Source: Fragilaria crotonensis (Eukaryota; Bacillariophyta; Fragilariophyceae; Fragilariales; Fragilariaceae). Taken from it: a stretch of 39,777 nt of DNA. The notes beneath the pieces are model-generated. The model was not told the DNA's origin and did no database searches. It worked only from the letters and a program-made list of their open reading frames with translations. This document shows, piece by piece, positions 20,214 through 31,900 of the stretch (positions within the stretch are counted from its first letter, which is position 1; each line of letters opens with the position of its first letter). The position numbers were made by a program, and so were the translations under genes. The stretch covers positions 1 to 39,777 of the forward strand of contig JAKSYS010000590.1 in NCBI GenBank assembly GCA_022925895.1. The letters are read 5' to 3'.

Positions 20214-20345
20214 TCAGACAGAGACATCAGAGGAGGGAATTGGATTAGCAAGAATTGGAGACCGGCCTTGCATTTTTATTTTGTGAGCCGGGAAACATTT
20301 GGAATTTTGTCACGAAATCCATATTTAAGCAGGGAATCGGGAAAG

Positions 20346-21066
20346 TGACAAGCCACCCCCCACTACGGCAGTGCTTCTACAATTGAACACTGCTATTATC
20401 GGTTGAAGAAGTTGTAAACTCTAACTTTTATGTCTGGGAGAAGACTCCAGGGTAGATATAGATAATGGTGTCCCGAGGACGAGTCTGAAACGATTAAGTA
20501 CCGACAGCACCTTGGCTTTTTCGTCATCATAGCACGACGTCACCTGTTGCAGCGGCACCCACAATCCACAGACACGTCGTGTTTCGGGTACTGGGGTATT
20601 GAAAGATCTACTATAGTACGGATATTGTACATTGTACTGTAGGCATTGGAATAGCGTACGTTGGAAGAAAAACGAGAAGAAGCTTCGCCGCTCATTGGTT
20701 TAGGGGAAGTCCTTTTGTGAGGCACCAACGCTACTTTTTGTAGTAAGAACGATAATATAAATGACATCACTTGGTTGTTAAATGCAGTGACGACTAGGAT
20801 TGTTAACTGCCGGGATCACTGTAAACGTTATCCGGCAGTCAAATTCCATTATGTGTATCATGGGTTCATGGATATGTTCGACCTATAGGCCAGTGCTCGA
20901 GTGCCATTACTATGCATGACATCATGTGCTTTCAAGCCTGCTGGCTATTTTTAACTGTCGATAAACCCGCAAATGTCATAATGAAACATTTAGAGTAGGT
21001 CACAAGTCACATGACAGACGAAGGTTGCAGACGTGCTATAAATTCTTAATCCTGCAATCCAACAAA
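20346..21066. other. Intergenic region between the DIRS element and the MFS gene
   Basis: No supported gene. The right boundary of the retroelement and the MFS promoter must lie here, but no clear junction or core promoter motif was identified. Confidence 0.35.
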
Positions 21067-21207
21067 ATGTGGTGCTACTTCTGTCGTCACTACTCGAATA
21101 TTTGTGAGTCATCTATCAAATCTGCAAGATGCAGCTATATACATTACGAAATAAGCTTGATTGTTTCACAACATACTACGGCATTTGTTTCTGAACACTG
21201 CAAACGG

Positions 21208-22629
21208 ATGATGTGCTCAAAGGAACAGGTGAACGCAATGGAGTGCCCAAAAGCAAAACGAGCGCATACGTACTTCACACTCGTAAGAGACAATCAGAAA
21301 TTCCGCCTTTTTCTTGCATCGTATCTGACTACCTTGTGCGGTGCATGGCTCACCTACGTTGCAATAATCTCCATGATCGAAGCTCGGCTTGTAGGAGACA
21401 AAAAGTCGTCTCGAACCGCAATTTCCTACCTGGTGGTAATTAGACGCATGCCAGGCGTCATTTTAAGCGCTCCCGGGGGAGTGCTTGCCGATTCTAGAGA
21501 CCGCCGGCATTCTATGATTGCTTTGAATCTTCTTGCTGCCGCAGTTACACTTCTTAATTTACTCGTTTGGTATTCCAAATCGATTTCCACGGTGTATCTC
21601 GTTGCAATGCTATCGCAAGTTGTTCAGGCGCTTTACGAACCCTGCCGCGGTGCGTTAATGCCCCTGCTGATAAGCGACGAAGAAGAACTCAAACTCGCAA
21701 CAACTCTTACTGGTCTCGCGAAGTTCCTCATGGGCGCCATGGGCGCGACATTAGGTGGGCTGATTGTCAGCTACTTTGGAGCCAGAGCGTGTTTCGTCTT
21801 GGACAGCCTCACCTACCTCACGAGTGCCTACATCATGTACCAAGTCAAAGGAGACTGGCACGTTGTCGATGAAGGAGCTACCAAATATTCATCTATATGG
21901 AATCAAATGGTTGGAATGACTATCGAAGGGTACAAATACGTGGGCCGCAACTTCTGGGGAACTTTGGTCCTCATGAAGGCATCGGTTGCAGTGATTTCTG
22001 GAGCTGCAGATGTCTTGAACGTTTCTTTCGCAGAGCGTGGAGGAGGAGACTCAAGCGTCAAGCTCGGCATCCTTTTTGGCACGACCGGCATCGGGTGTTT
22101 GGTCGGACTCCTATTGTCAGATTGTTTTACGACCATGTCGGATATTAAGTCCTTGCAATTGGCATCGATAGTGTCCATCGGTTTTGGGACTCTTGGGTGT
22201 CTGGGGGTAGGACTCGTGCCTTCCTTTGAATTTAATTGCATATTCAGCATGCTTCGAAGTGGCGGTTTCAGTGCCACCTGGATCAATTCTTCCGTGCTGT
22301 TGCAAAGCTTCAGCACTGCTGAGAAGCTAGGACGTGTGTTGGCGGTGGATAACGCGCTTGCGCTCTTCGCAGAATCCTTGTCTGCACTACTGTGCGGTTT
22401 CCTAGAAGATCATGTTGGCCTTTCGGCGGAACAAGTTACGCTCATGATGGCCGCAACGGGTGGGGTGATGGTGAGTGCCTGGGGAATCTACCATATTATG
22501 GGATGCGGCGCAGCTGGCGAGGACGCAAAGGTACTCATGGCACGACACCGAGATGCTAAGTTGGAAGAGCAAGTACACCAGCCATCGGAAGACTCGCCAC
22601 TCTTAAGAAGAAACATGCTCGTTGTATAG
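21208..22629 (+). CDS. Major facilitator superfamily transporter (MFS_3-like exporter)
   Basis: An intact frame of 473 residues from ATG 21208; upstream in-frame ATG 21067 and downstream 21238 are alternatives, and I prefer 21208 because the segment before it looks unlike the family. About 10-12 hydrophobic segments alternate with loops. Between the second and third lies GGVLADSRDRRHS, the MFS motif A with its Gly, Asp and basic residues. The organisation resembles the DHA3/EntS-type group that exports small molecules or siderophores, but substrate cannot be told. The cytosolic C-terminus has EDSPLL (22588-22605), which fits the acidic dileucine sorting signal [DE]xxxL[LI] and would suit an endosomal or vacuolar membrane. 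It is one of the few host genes here with no frame break. It converges on the propeller gene. Confidence 0.85.
   Translation: MMCSKEQVNAMECPKAKRAHTYFTLVRDNQKFRLFLASYLTTLCGAWLTYVAIISMIEARLVGDKKSSRTAISYLVVIRRMPGVILSAPGGVLADSRDRRHSMIALNLLAAAVTLLNLLVWYSKSISTVYLVAMLSQVVQALYEPCRGALMPLLISDEEELKLATTLTGLAKFLMGAMGATLGGLIVSYFGARACFVLDSLTYLTSAYIMYQVKGDWHVVDEGATKYSSIWNQMVGMTIEGYKYVGRNFWGTLVLMKASVAVISGAADVLNVSFAERGGGDSSVKLGILFGTTGIGCLVGLLLSDCFTTMSDIKSLQLASIVSIGFGTLGCLGVGLVPSFEFNCIFSMLRSGGFSATWINSSVLLQSFSTAEKLGRVLAVDNALALFAESLSALLCGFLEDHVGLSAEQVTLMMAATGGVMVSAWGIYHIMGCGAAGEDAKVLMARHRDAKLEEQVHQPSEDSPLLRRNMLVV
22588..22605 (+). other. Acidic dileucine sorting motif in the MFS tail
   Basis: EDSPLL followed by RR, eight residues from the C-terminus of the transporter, matches the [DE]xxxL[LI] consensus for adaptor-mediated sorting. 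Its use in this organism is not shown. Confidence 0.5.
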
Positions 22630-22928
22630 GTCCGTCCACGGTAGTAATAACATATAGAAGTGAGCAACTCTACATACCACCAATCTGAAGGGGTTCGTCT
22701 AGGCTTCCCTGTGTTCAGGCATAGTACTACATTATCAAATAGCGTGATATTGAATCTTGCAACGCTTTAACTTGAGATTCCAAGTTGGGATTCGCATCAT
22801 GATAGAGGCACTACAGAACGATATTACACAGATCATAATCACATATCTTGACTGGAATAGCCATATCCATCGTGATATTTATTAGTTTGCAGACTACAGG
22901 ACTCTAGTTTACATAGTACTAAAAATCG

Positions 22929-25900
22929 TCAGCAATCTGCAGACATAGCAGCGTTGCGATTATCATCGCATAAGTGCAAACTTTGTCTCGGCAAGTCGTC
23001 GGCTCGTCGAAACATTTCCACCATTCCATTCCCTAACAGACTTGTACCACAGGCACCGACCGTTCGTCCATCTGATGACATGGTGACCGATGAGCCAAAC
23101 TGATCTTCTTCCGATTCTATGAATCCAATCTGAATCCATCCTTCCTCTTGATCGTAGACCAGAATTTGGACATAGCCCCGTCGAGGCGCTCCCACAGCAA
23201 GCGTCCGACCGTCCGATGAGTGCAATCGAGGTCCCCGCATTGTCGGCTAGGTACAGCCCTTGATAAGACGACCTAGGGGCTCCCACATACCGTAGAGCAC
23301 GGACAATTCGTAGACGTAGACCATACCTCTCAGGTCGCCATGGTAGTCCACGAACGGAGCGCTGATTGCCACGCGAGTTCCATTTCCGGATAGGAGATGG
23401 AGAAACCAAATTGTTTGAGCTGCTCGAAACCACCCAATGATTGTCCTACTTTCGACCATCCAATAGCAGGGATGAACTTAAAGATGGCAGCTTGTCCAAT
23501 GCTGATTTGATCGTCAACAGTCCTTCCCGGAGATCCCAAAGCCAACACTGTGCCATCTGATGACAGCGAAACAGATGTTCCAGCCATATCTCCAGGGATC
23601 TCTCCGGAAATGGGCTCGCCTCGCGGTAGCCACTCTTGAGCATCGTCATCGTATACAAAGACCGTGACTAATCCAGCATACGAATTCTTCAGAGGATTAC
23701 CAATGGCGATAATACTTCCCTCTCTGCTAAGTTCCATACAACCGGGATACGGACATGATCCAGGCAACTCGCTCCCGATTCGTGTCCACGCATTACCATC
23801 CCACCGATCAACTCGTACACTGCCACTGTCATTGCCATCGAAAAACGCACCATGTGCAATTGTATTCCCATCTCCCGAGATGGACACGGCTTGAATCCCG
23901 GGCGACTCAATGGCGCTTCCAAATTGTTGCCATGGCCCATCGTCACTCGTTCGTTCAAAGACTTGCACTTGACTGGAGGTGGCGACCGCCACTCGATTTC
24001 CAGCTTCCGACATCTTGACTGATCGGAAGCCCACATTGCCTTGTATTTCGCCATTGGATGTCCATTGAAACCCATAATCCAATCCACGCGTGGGCATCGC
24101 GGTGGTACTATCTATCATCAAAGACGTTGGTTCTTCCGATGGGGAGGCCGTAGGGATTTGGCCAGAAGTCACTGTTGGCACTTCAGTGTCCTGGATATCT
24201 TGCTGGTCTTGAGAGGATGGCGTTGAGGTGTGAGAGGGTCGCAGCGATGGAGAAGCCGTCCGCAAGGGCAATGTTGCAGCAGTAGACGGCTCACTGCTGG
24301 GCAATTGATTGTTTACGATATCCAAGTACCAAGGAGGAAGGTCTTCGACCGTCGGAGCGTTCGAGACCGCTGATGGTTCAATGCTGGGATGCAGCTCGTC
24401 GATGAGCTCTGAATACCAAGGCGGAGCGTTCTCGTTCACTGGAGCTTGCGAGGTGATATTGGGAACATGAAAGGATGGGTAGTTCGTTGGAGAATCGGTG
24501 ATGCTTGATGGACTTTCACTATCGAAGCCTTCGTCTCCTAGCGCCGGGGCCGTCCCATCGCCACGAGAAGGAGCTCTCGAGGGGTGTTCAGTGGCTACTC
24601 CATAGGAAGATCCTGGTGGTTCCGAAGTTGGTGCAGTACTCAACTTTGGGATGGGAGGAAACGGATATACCGTATGGTTACCTGTCGTCGCAGGCATTGG
24701 ACCATCTAGGGGACTGGGTTGATTACCTGCTGTCGTCGGATGAACACTGAATGAAGGCATCGGCAAGTCTGACGGCGACGGCGGCACGCCTTCTCCTCGA
24801 AATGACGGGGTCACGGACGGAGTTGGACTCGACAAGATCGTGGGACTTGGCGCAGGTGGAGTGATTGGTGGCATGGGCATCGCGGTAGTCAAAAGAGTCG
24901 AACGTGCCGAACCAACAATAGCCATGACAACAAAAGCGAGGCCCGCAGCCGCGACTGAAAGAGTAATAAGGATGGCAATCGCCAAGACCGACTTCATTTT
25001 CGATCCTGATTTCGGGTCTCCATCCACGCTTCCGGGTGGACGATTCTTAGTGAACGACAATGTCATGCTGGCAGTCGACATGACAGATGCCACTTCCTCT
25101 GGGATAGCTGCGAGGAGACGAGTCGTGGATGTCCACAAGTCACTAGTATTTGGACCCCACGGTTGAATAGGAGCCGATGGACTGTAAGAAAGGGGAATCT
25201 CTCGAAAATCGGGTGGTTTGCTCTTGTCTCTATTGCTCAGTAGTGGGTCATTCGAAGGGCTTGTAGCGGGTGGAATGGAAAACATCCAATACATGCTCCC
25301 ACCTCGAGTTGAAAGATCCATTATCTGAGACAGTCTGCCAGAGCCGAGCAGTCGATCATTGCGGGAAGAATTTCCTTCATTCCTTGCCATGACAGTCTCC
25401 GCGTCATCGCCTGTGAATTCTGGAGGCGGTGCAGGCCGGGCGCTTTCGGCCACATCCGAAGGGACAAACTCTCGAAGCGCCGCATCGACAGGTTGCTCTA
25501 CGACTTGGCGCATCTGTGCCAAAAAGGCAAGGAAACCGCCTTCTTCCGCTGGGTTTATTATGGGAGGTGCAACTGGAGGTAATGGGTCAGTATCTCGAAC
25601 CGAGGAGTTTTCGGGTGATGGTGTTGATGTGAGGTCGGTGGTATCCCCGGTTGTTTGGCCGGAATCCGCCATGTCAGTTTCTAGCGATGGCGTAGATTCA
25701 CTTTCTATTCTGAATGGTGCGTGTTTTGTAGTGTGTTTGTCAACCTCATCGTCATTCGCGTTCCGAACGTTAATGCTTTGATCAGATTTGTCCCCCGCCG
25801 TACTTTCATGTATGGTCCCCCGATCCCCCTTGTGACTTTGTTGTTCTTGACTTTGTGACTGACGTACAATAGCAGCAGCTGCTTCTCCTGCTGCAGTCGA

Positions 25901-26895
25901 AACTGTCGAAGCTGTTGAAGCCAAACGAAAAGAAGTAGCTGGTGTTGTAGTCGAAAAAAGAGTAATATCACTCACTTCGGAATAATTGAGCGATGATTCG
26001 TTACTCGTGCTCATACCTGCTGCTTCTCCATCCATGACACTGTCCATGGTACTCCAAATCGTCCCGGCATCTAAAGTGTGGCGGCAGCCACTGCTGCTGA
26101 TGACGTTGACGGTGTGCTGCGTCCCGACGTGCTTCTGCTGCTGTTGCTGTTGTGATGACGAAGAGGATCTTCGAAACTTGGCAGATGCTCGTCGCGGTCG
26201 AACTGCATCGGATACCGTCAAGGAGACTGTTGTTTGTTCATCAAGTCATCGATCTGTTCCTGTTCGCCTTGCTCATCTGGTTCTTCTTGTAGAGTATCAT
26301 GGCATACTGTTGTTGTCTCTGTAGTAGCATCATTGACTTGCGCGACGAAGTTGATGAGGAGCTGCTGCTGTTGGAGGTTGAAGTGCCAGAGCTGCTGCTG
26401 GAGCTTGAACCGGAAGTGGTGCTGGAGTTGCTGCTGCTGTTGCTGTTGGAAGGGTAGAGCTGCTGCTGGCGCTTGTGCTGGTGATGTTTGAGTTTGAATT
26501 GGTTTCAGGCTTGACGTAAAGACCGCTTGCAAGTACATTGGAACGTGAATACCCATTGCTGATAGTTGCATTTTGTCGAGTATTTGTTCTTGTGTTGTTG
26601 AGACTGATGTTGGTGTTGCTGTTATTGAGACTGATGTTGGTGTTGCTGTTATTGAGACTGTTGCTGGAGCTGTTGGTGCTACTATTTGCGTAGTCACTTA
26701 AGCGTTCGACAGTGTCATCAATGAGCTCATCGTCAATGGTCTTCCAAGGCAATTCCGATTCATCATCAAGTCATTCCTCTGAGCTGCTGTTGTTGATTGT
26801 ACTTGTACTTGATGATAGCACTGCTGCTGGAACGTCTCGAAGCAACTTGACCCAGCCTGAAGCAGATGGTTTCTTGTTACTCGGTTGCTCATCAC
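22929..26895 (-). CDS. Type II membrane protein with extracellular FG-GAP/propeller repeats, frame-broken
   Basis: The main open frame (26221-23330, 963 codons) encodes an acidic/Ser-Thr cytosolic region, one transmembrane helix (VLAIAILITLSVAAAGLAFV, about 24,930-24,990), a Pro/Ser/Thr stalk with two copies of PPWYxxxI...PSxEPS, and propeller blades such as VSLSSDGTVLALGSPG and VSISGDGNTIAHGA. Blades continue in shifted frames to 22929: LSGNGTRVAISAPF, SSDGRTLAVGAPRR and MSSDGRTVGACG. Frame changes fall near 23405, 23255 and 23225. At the 5' end the main frame has no ATG. Asn/Gln-rich upstream pieces (TIDDELIDDTVERLSDYANSS, then EQEQIDDLMN joined to EQTTVSLTVSDAV) suggest a start near the ATG at 26892-26895, with further breaks and an in-frame TGA near 26770. 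Likely a cell-surface protein. Topology is inferred. Confidence 0.62.
26340..26470. repeat. Low-complexity CTG/TTG trinucleotide tract
   Basis: The stretch is dominated by CTGCTG and GTTG trinucleotides. It stays open in all three minus-strand frames (Gln-, Ser- or Ala-rich), so the frame used here cannot be decided by eye. Confidence 0.6.
26600..26668. repeat. 27-bp tandem repeat in the N-terminal coding region
   Basis: GAGACTGATGTTGGTGTTGC plus seven more bases occurs at 26600-26626 and again exactly at 26627-26653, followed by a diverged partial copy beginning GAGACTGTTGCTGG. On the minus strand it encodes the repeat SLNNSNTNI. Unit length is a multiple of three. Confidence 0.85.
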
Positions 26896-28267
26896 TCAAT
26901 CACACTGACACTCCTTTCAACACAACAATCGACAATCGACATGAACGAATACAATAGCAATATGTTCTTAGTATTGCACTACAACCGTATCAGTAACATG
27001 TCAATGGTCTCTGCTCTGTGATGTGGATTATCGTTTCTCCGTCAACAATCTTGATGGTGTGATGGTTCCTGAATGCAGTGTCGAACTGTAATGTAGTAAC
27101 ACTGCTATCAACTGGATGTTCTCTTGACGATGTCTTGGGTGTCGGTGAATTATGTTCTTGTATAACATTTTTTGTCGGAATAAATGAATGCCACGACACC
27201 TCGCAATACATTGCGCGACAACCAACATTTATATACAGTACCACGAACAATACTGTATTCAATGATCTAATACAGTAGTAAATTGGCTATTTGGCGACAA
27301 TCGAGGATGACTCCCTATAGAGTCGTAAAAATGAGCAGAGAGCAATCCCTCGTGACTTCACTGATATTCGGGAATAACAAATAGGAATGACCCGATAGAA
27401 AAACTAACCGACATACTGCATACTACGGATGTTGTAAAACAGGATATAAGTTCCTTTAATACTCTATACAGAGAGTGATGAAACAATGATGACTCTCTGT
27501 TCCCTGGCGTCCTTACACTCCAAAATGTTTGCAGCGTTAAATATAATTTTAAGGTTTAACACTTAACACCCACAGGGAAGTTATGAAACATTGTGCAATA
27601 GTAAATAGTTGTGGAAATGACTTTTTCAGCTCGCGGTTCGCGGCCTACCGTTCTGATTTTTTATGATTGTTTATCAGGTATGAATAATATTCAAATCGCA
27701 TTTTATGATGACGCAATTGTAGAAACGTCGACTCCAAGCAATTTTATAAATTGTTTAACGTGTACTCCAGTACTAGTACTCCTGTCTCCAGTACGTTCGC
27801 ATCGGAACTCGGAACACATGAAATCGGGAATCGGGACCGACCGACGTCTGACGTCGGTTTTACAATGCTACCATGTACTTCTAGTAGAGAACAGTTCTTG
27901 TACTAGAATACTAGAATACCCGCTACAGTACTCGTACAGTATGGTAGTTGACTCGCACCATGACCCCTTTCCCCTGACCTCTGATCTCGAACCTTATTAA
28001 TGATGTTTGAGCACGTCATGAGGAGCCGGTCTATATGCTACAGTACTCGAGTACTCCTACCGGTAATACTACTGTGAGGCGACGATTACCAGTACTGTAG
28101 GATATCACGTGGCTGATACTATGCCAGTACCAGTACCATCCTTGTACATGTGAAAGCCATTGTCATCCACCATCCATCATCGGTCCATTGCATTACAAGT
28201 CTTGCAGACGGTGTCACACTTAAAGTACCTCATTAACAAACGCAGCGACACCAACAACAACGACATC
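26896..28267. other. Intergenic region rich in AGTACT palindromes
   Basis: This is the divergent space between the propeller gene (-) and the L33 gene (+), about 1.4 kb. No gene is supported. From about 27,760 to 28,150 the sequence is unusually rich in short GTAC-centred palindromes and includes an inverted repeat listed separately. Confidence 0.4.
28038..28100. repeat. Inverted repeat upstream of the L33 gene
   Basis: CTACAGTACT (28038-28047) and GGTAAT (28062-28067) on the left are complementary to ATTACC (28085-28090) and AGTACTGTAG (28091-28100) on the right. The left arm has an extra 14 bases. It could be a relic of a small mobile element or a foldback structure. Confidence 0.55.
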
Positions 28268-28465
28268 ATGCATCCAACAAGTATCCTTTCCATGGCTCGG
28301 GGGAAGGGCAAAACCATTCCGATTAAATTGCTGAGTTCCGCTGGAACAGGATTCTTCTACACCACCCGTAAGAATGTTACCAAATCACCGGATAAGATGG
28401 CCTTGGTTAAATACGATCCTGTCGTGCGACAACGAGTTTTATTCAAGGAGGCCAAGATTAAATAA
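28268..28465 (+). CDS. MRPL33: Mitochondrial large-subunit ribosomal protein bL33m
   Basis: The 65-codon frame starts at ATG 28268. A second ATG at 28292 gives a 57-residue product, [20 protein letters not shown] onward. [12 protein letters not shown] and [18 protein letters not shown] are the hallmark blocks of bL33, and the form with [11 protein letters not shown] is that of mitochondrial L33 rather than the Cys-containing zinc form. The protein is a small structural component near the tRNA exit side of the mitochondrial large ribosomal subunit. Length agrees with mitochondrial homologues, which are also very short and lack a long cleaved presequence. No intron is needed. The gene is intact and lies divergently from the propeller gene. 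Confidence 0.93.
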   Translation: MHPTSILSMARGKGKTIPIKLLSSAGTGFFYTTRKNVTKSPDKMALVKYDPVVRQRVLFKEAKIK

Positions 28466-28937
28466 AAAGGAAAGGAAGTCACAACATGTGGGAGGAGAAA
28501 TGTGTGTGATGAGAATTAATGGAACGCAAGGCCGCTATACGTGCTTTATTGGTTGTGGCGTTGGGAGTTGGAACATCAACATCAAAGTCCTATTCAAGTT
28601 CATGTCGATAACGTAATGTGGCGATGAACAAGAAAAAGTTCACTCTCTTAGTACATCATACCAATTGAAGCATTTATTTTTCAACTTATGCCATAGGAGT
28701 TCTGGGTGGTCTGTATCGGATACACCCTGATCTTAGGTTGGAAACGCACTCGCGGGTTGGTGATGCATGGCAATTCTCCAATTGAATTCTAGTAAGCGTC
28801 GACTGTGCAATGCAACTTCGACGAAACAAAGTTTTGCTCAACAGGACATGCACTTGTAACTCGCGAAACACTACTACTTAGCACTCTCTCATAAACAAAC
28901 TGTGATCCCATGCCCCCATTATGTGCACCGTGCACTA
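28466..28937. other. Convergent intergenic region, nothing recognised
   Basis: This is the space between the L33 gene (+) and the 3' end of protein B (-). It would hold both 3' untranslated regions. No gene, RNA or repeat was recognised. Confidence 0.4.
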
Positions 28938-31900
28938 TTATCCCAATCGCTCAGCTTCTTCCAAGGCCATCCTCACCATATTACTGTCATACTTTTCCTG
29001 CCTCTGAATAGTTGCCATCAAATCTTGAATCTCCATTAATCTCGCCGCATCTTGATCATCGTGCTCCTGAATTCGAAACCGTTCACGCATCAGACGCTCT
29101 TGAGCATCATGCATCAACTTTAGATTGGTCAACATGGCATTCCGAATCTCCGAAAAGTCTTCCCATGCCGATTCAAGCGTAATATCCGACATGAAACTGT
29201 CATTGCGTGCTTCCAGCAGGCTGCCGCGACCACGACCACGACCACGCGTCACTTCCTGAAGACGTTGTTGAAAGCCACCAAGCTCGTACTGACATGCACC
29301 AATAATGGCACGTTCACCAGCTTTATTACGTGCGTGTTGAGAAAGCTTGTGTTTGAACGCTTCCAATTCACTGGACAGAATCACATTGGATTTACGAATC
29401 TTGTGCGAACTCAATCGTGCCAGATCCAAATCGCGTTTCAATTGTTGTGTCTGATCACTAATGTAACTACCCAACAGGCGTCGCCGTTCTGGCGACGAAA
29501 TGGGTTGTTGTTGAAATGTCGGATCCATTCCAGTCAATGCACTTTCTCGACGAAGAGGACTGTACTGCTGTCTCTCTTCCTTCCGAACAACAGGGGTTGT
29601 ACCACCACCACTACGATTCCTATGGTGAGATTCTCGCCATGGTGATTCACGCTGGGCCGGAGATGGATTGCGGGCATCACTCGGCGGTGGTGGCGTAGTA
29701 GACGTACGATTCATGGAATCATAAGCAGCACGTGTATGACCTCGTTCCTGCAACAAACGATCCATGTAGGGAGTTTTCGATACGGGCCCACCACCACTAC
29801 CACCTTCAGAAGGGGTCGATGGTGCTGATTTCGAATTGAGAATATCATCCCACTTGTTTGATGGAGTCCTTTTTGGACTCGTTTTTCTCGACTCCATTCG
29901 TCGAGGCGGTGACGAGATGCGAGTCTGCCGCTTATCGATGGAAGTACGTCGAGTCTGTTGTTGCCTTACTTCTGGTTTGATTTCTGCAGAGGTGGGAGTG
30001 AACACATTCTGAGCTAATCGTTGGTATTTGTTCTCAGTCGAAGCTTCAACAGTATTGGGGCTGACTTCTGGTGGGTTGCTTCGGTCTTCTCTTTCTTGAA
30101 CAGGCGAGAATACTGCCTTGGCTTGCTCTGAATAAGACGTGACTCTGCTCGCTTTCTTAGCCGATTCGTTCAACAACCGAGAAGTCGTTTGGGAATATTG
30201 CTCATGATGCCCTTGGAAAACGTCTCGACTTGTGGGAACGGATCGCGATCGAGCTGGCGAACGCGAAAATACTGCACTCTCAGGGGTAGGTGCCCTTGAG
30301 ATCGATCTTGGTTTTGATGGTGAGGATCGATGGGTCTCGGCCCGATATCGTAACCCTGACTCAAGATTCGCCACTGACGAGACAGGTGAGATTGATCGCG
30401 AGCCTCCCGTCGTTGATCCGGACGTTGAAGGCGAAGTATGCGCTTTGACGGGAGAGCGCTGGCGTGGTCGCCCCGACTGTCTCGTATCAGGAGAATGATC
30501 CACCTTATCTTCGCCAACTACTAGAGGGATCGAAGTCATGGCCTTTTTGGTCTTCAGACGTAGGTCAATGATGCGTTCCTTTATGGCGTCAGAGTCGGAT
30601 CCGAGAGATGTCTCAGATGCTCTACCACCTCGCTTCAGCGTTTTGTTTTGTCTCATAAGCTGATCCAAAATAGTATCATATTCTTCAAGCGTCTCCTGCA
30701 TGGTGGGAACATCCTTCGCTTGCTTTTGCCTCGACAACTTCTCCTGCCTTCGCAATTGTACTCGCGCCAATACTGATTCGAGGCGAGGACTTCTCTAGTG
30801 TTTTCCGACCCTGCTTATCCTTATCGAAGGAGTATGCTGGCTCGAGTTCATTTGTTTCCACGTCGAGATTGTGTCGAGATCGTAGGCTCACGGCGATATC
30901 ATCCTTGCGCTGCACTGATGACTTTCCATGTTCCCCGGCTCGTCTGTTTCCGGGCGACATCACCCCCGAAGCCTTCGAAGGGACGAATTCTCTCTCGGGT
31001 GTTGGAGGTCGTCGTCGAGGAGAAACGCGTTGCAATCTAGCGGGGGAGATGGGTGTAATCCCTGGTGATGGACGCCTTTCTTTTTCCACAGACTGATTTC
31101 TTCGCACCTTCTCCGGCGACGACTGCCTCTCCTTTTTCGTCGAATGGATTCGAGGTTCTTTTTCCGGCGAGGGGGGTCTGCCCTTTTCAGGAGACAGGCG
31201 GTTTGCGGTGTGCTCTGGAGAAGAAAATCTTGCCTTTTCAGGAGAGTTTTTACGTGAAACATCTACACGTACCTTTTCTGGTGAGGGTGGCCTTCCCTTA
31301 ACAGGGGACACGCGCTTTACAGCCCTCTCAGGGGATGGAAACCTTGCCTTTTCGGGTGAGGGAATGCGTGCAATTTCACCCGTGGGGTCATTCGAACTTG
31401 CACAGTCTTCATCCTCACGTCCTCGATGCGCTTCAGAATCGTTTCCCGACCTTACTAGCGGAGATAAAGCATCGATTGATTCGTACTCCATTGCTGCTGA
31501 TGAGCACAACATAGATGAGACGGTAGGCATCATTAACGCTCCGAATCGATTCTTTGTCGGCGAGAAATTTTTACCAAGCGTCTCAAATGACGTTTCGAGG
31601 GGTCGATCGACCTGCGCATCCGCTGTAATGGCGGCTTTGTCACCTCTGACTTTCGGCGGAGATATAGGACTGGACGTCACTCGAGGCGCTGGCCTGTGGT
31701 GGAGTCCCTTGGAAAGAAGGATTTCTGCCTCCTCCATCAGAAGCTCTAATGGAGATAAATTCACTTCCGGCGACGGCGGCCTTTGTTTGGATGGAGAAAG
31801 TGGCCTTTCAACATTTGAAGACGGTTCAGGCGAGACCCTTCGCTTTCGTGGAGAAACAGGCATTTCAGCACTTGAATGTGATTGAGGACTGCAAACATCC

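Larger units (their letters stand above)
12440..20345 (+). mobile_element. DIRS-order (tyrosine-recombinase) retrotransposon
   Basis: Gene order is gag-like, then RT with RNase H, then tyrosine recombinase, all on the plus strand with only 12 and 37 bases between successive frames. This set, with no DDE integrase and no aspartic protease seen, defines the DIRS order. The RT and recombinase frames are full length, so this copy is young or recently active, while gag is broken. Downstream of the recombinase are two strong hairpins. I searched by eye for long inverted or split direct terminal repeats between 12.2-12.5 kb and 19.9-20.5 kb and found none that is convincing, so both ends given are approximate. 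Confidence 0.8.

Noticed and set aside
12440..20345. LTR (Copia or Gypsy) retrotransposon
   Set aside because: No DDE integrase or aspartic protease was seen and no direct long terminal repeats were found; a tyrosine recombinase follows the RT.
30739..30780. Introns as the explanation for frame changes in protein B
   Set aside because: At this join a 37-nt GT-AG segment exists, but the removed part includes SPRLES, which the paralogue A conserves as RPQLQS. Other joins, such as the G6 run near 35,386, leave no room for an intron.
31208..31885. A 225-codon plus-strand frame
   Set aside because: It mirrors the SPEK and Ser-rich repeats of protein B on the other strand and has no features of its own.
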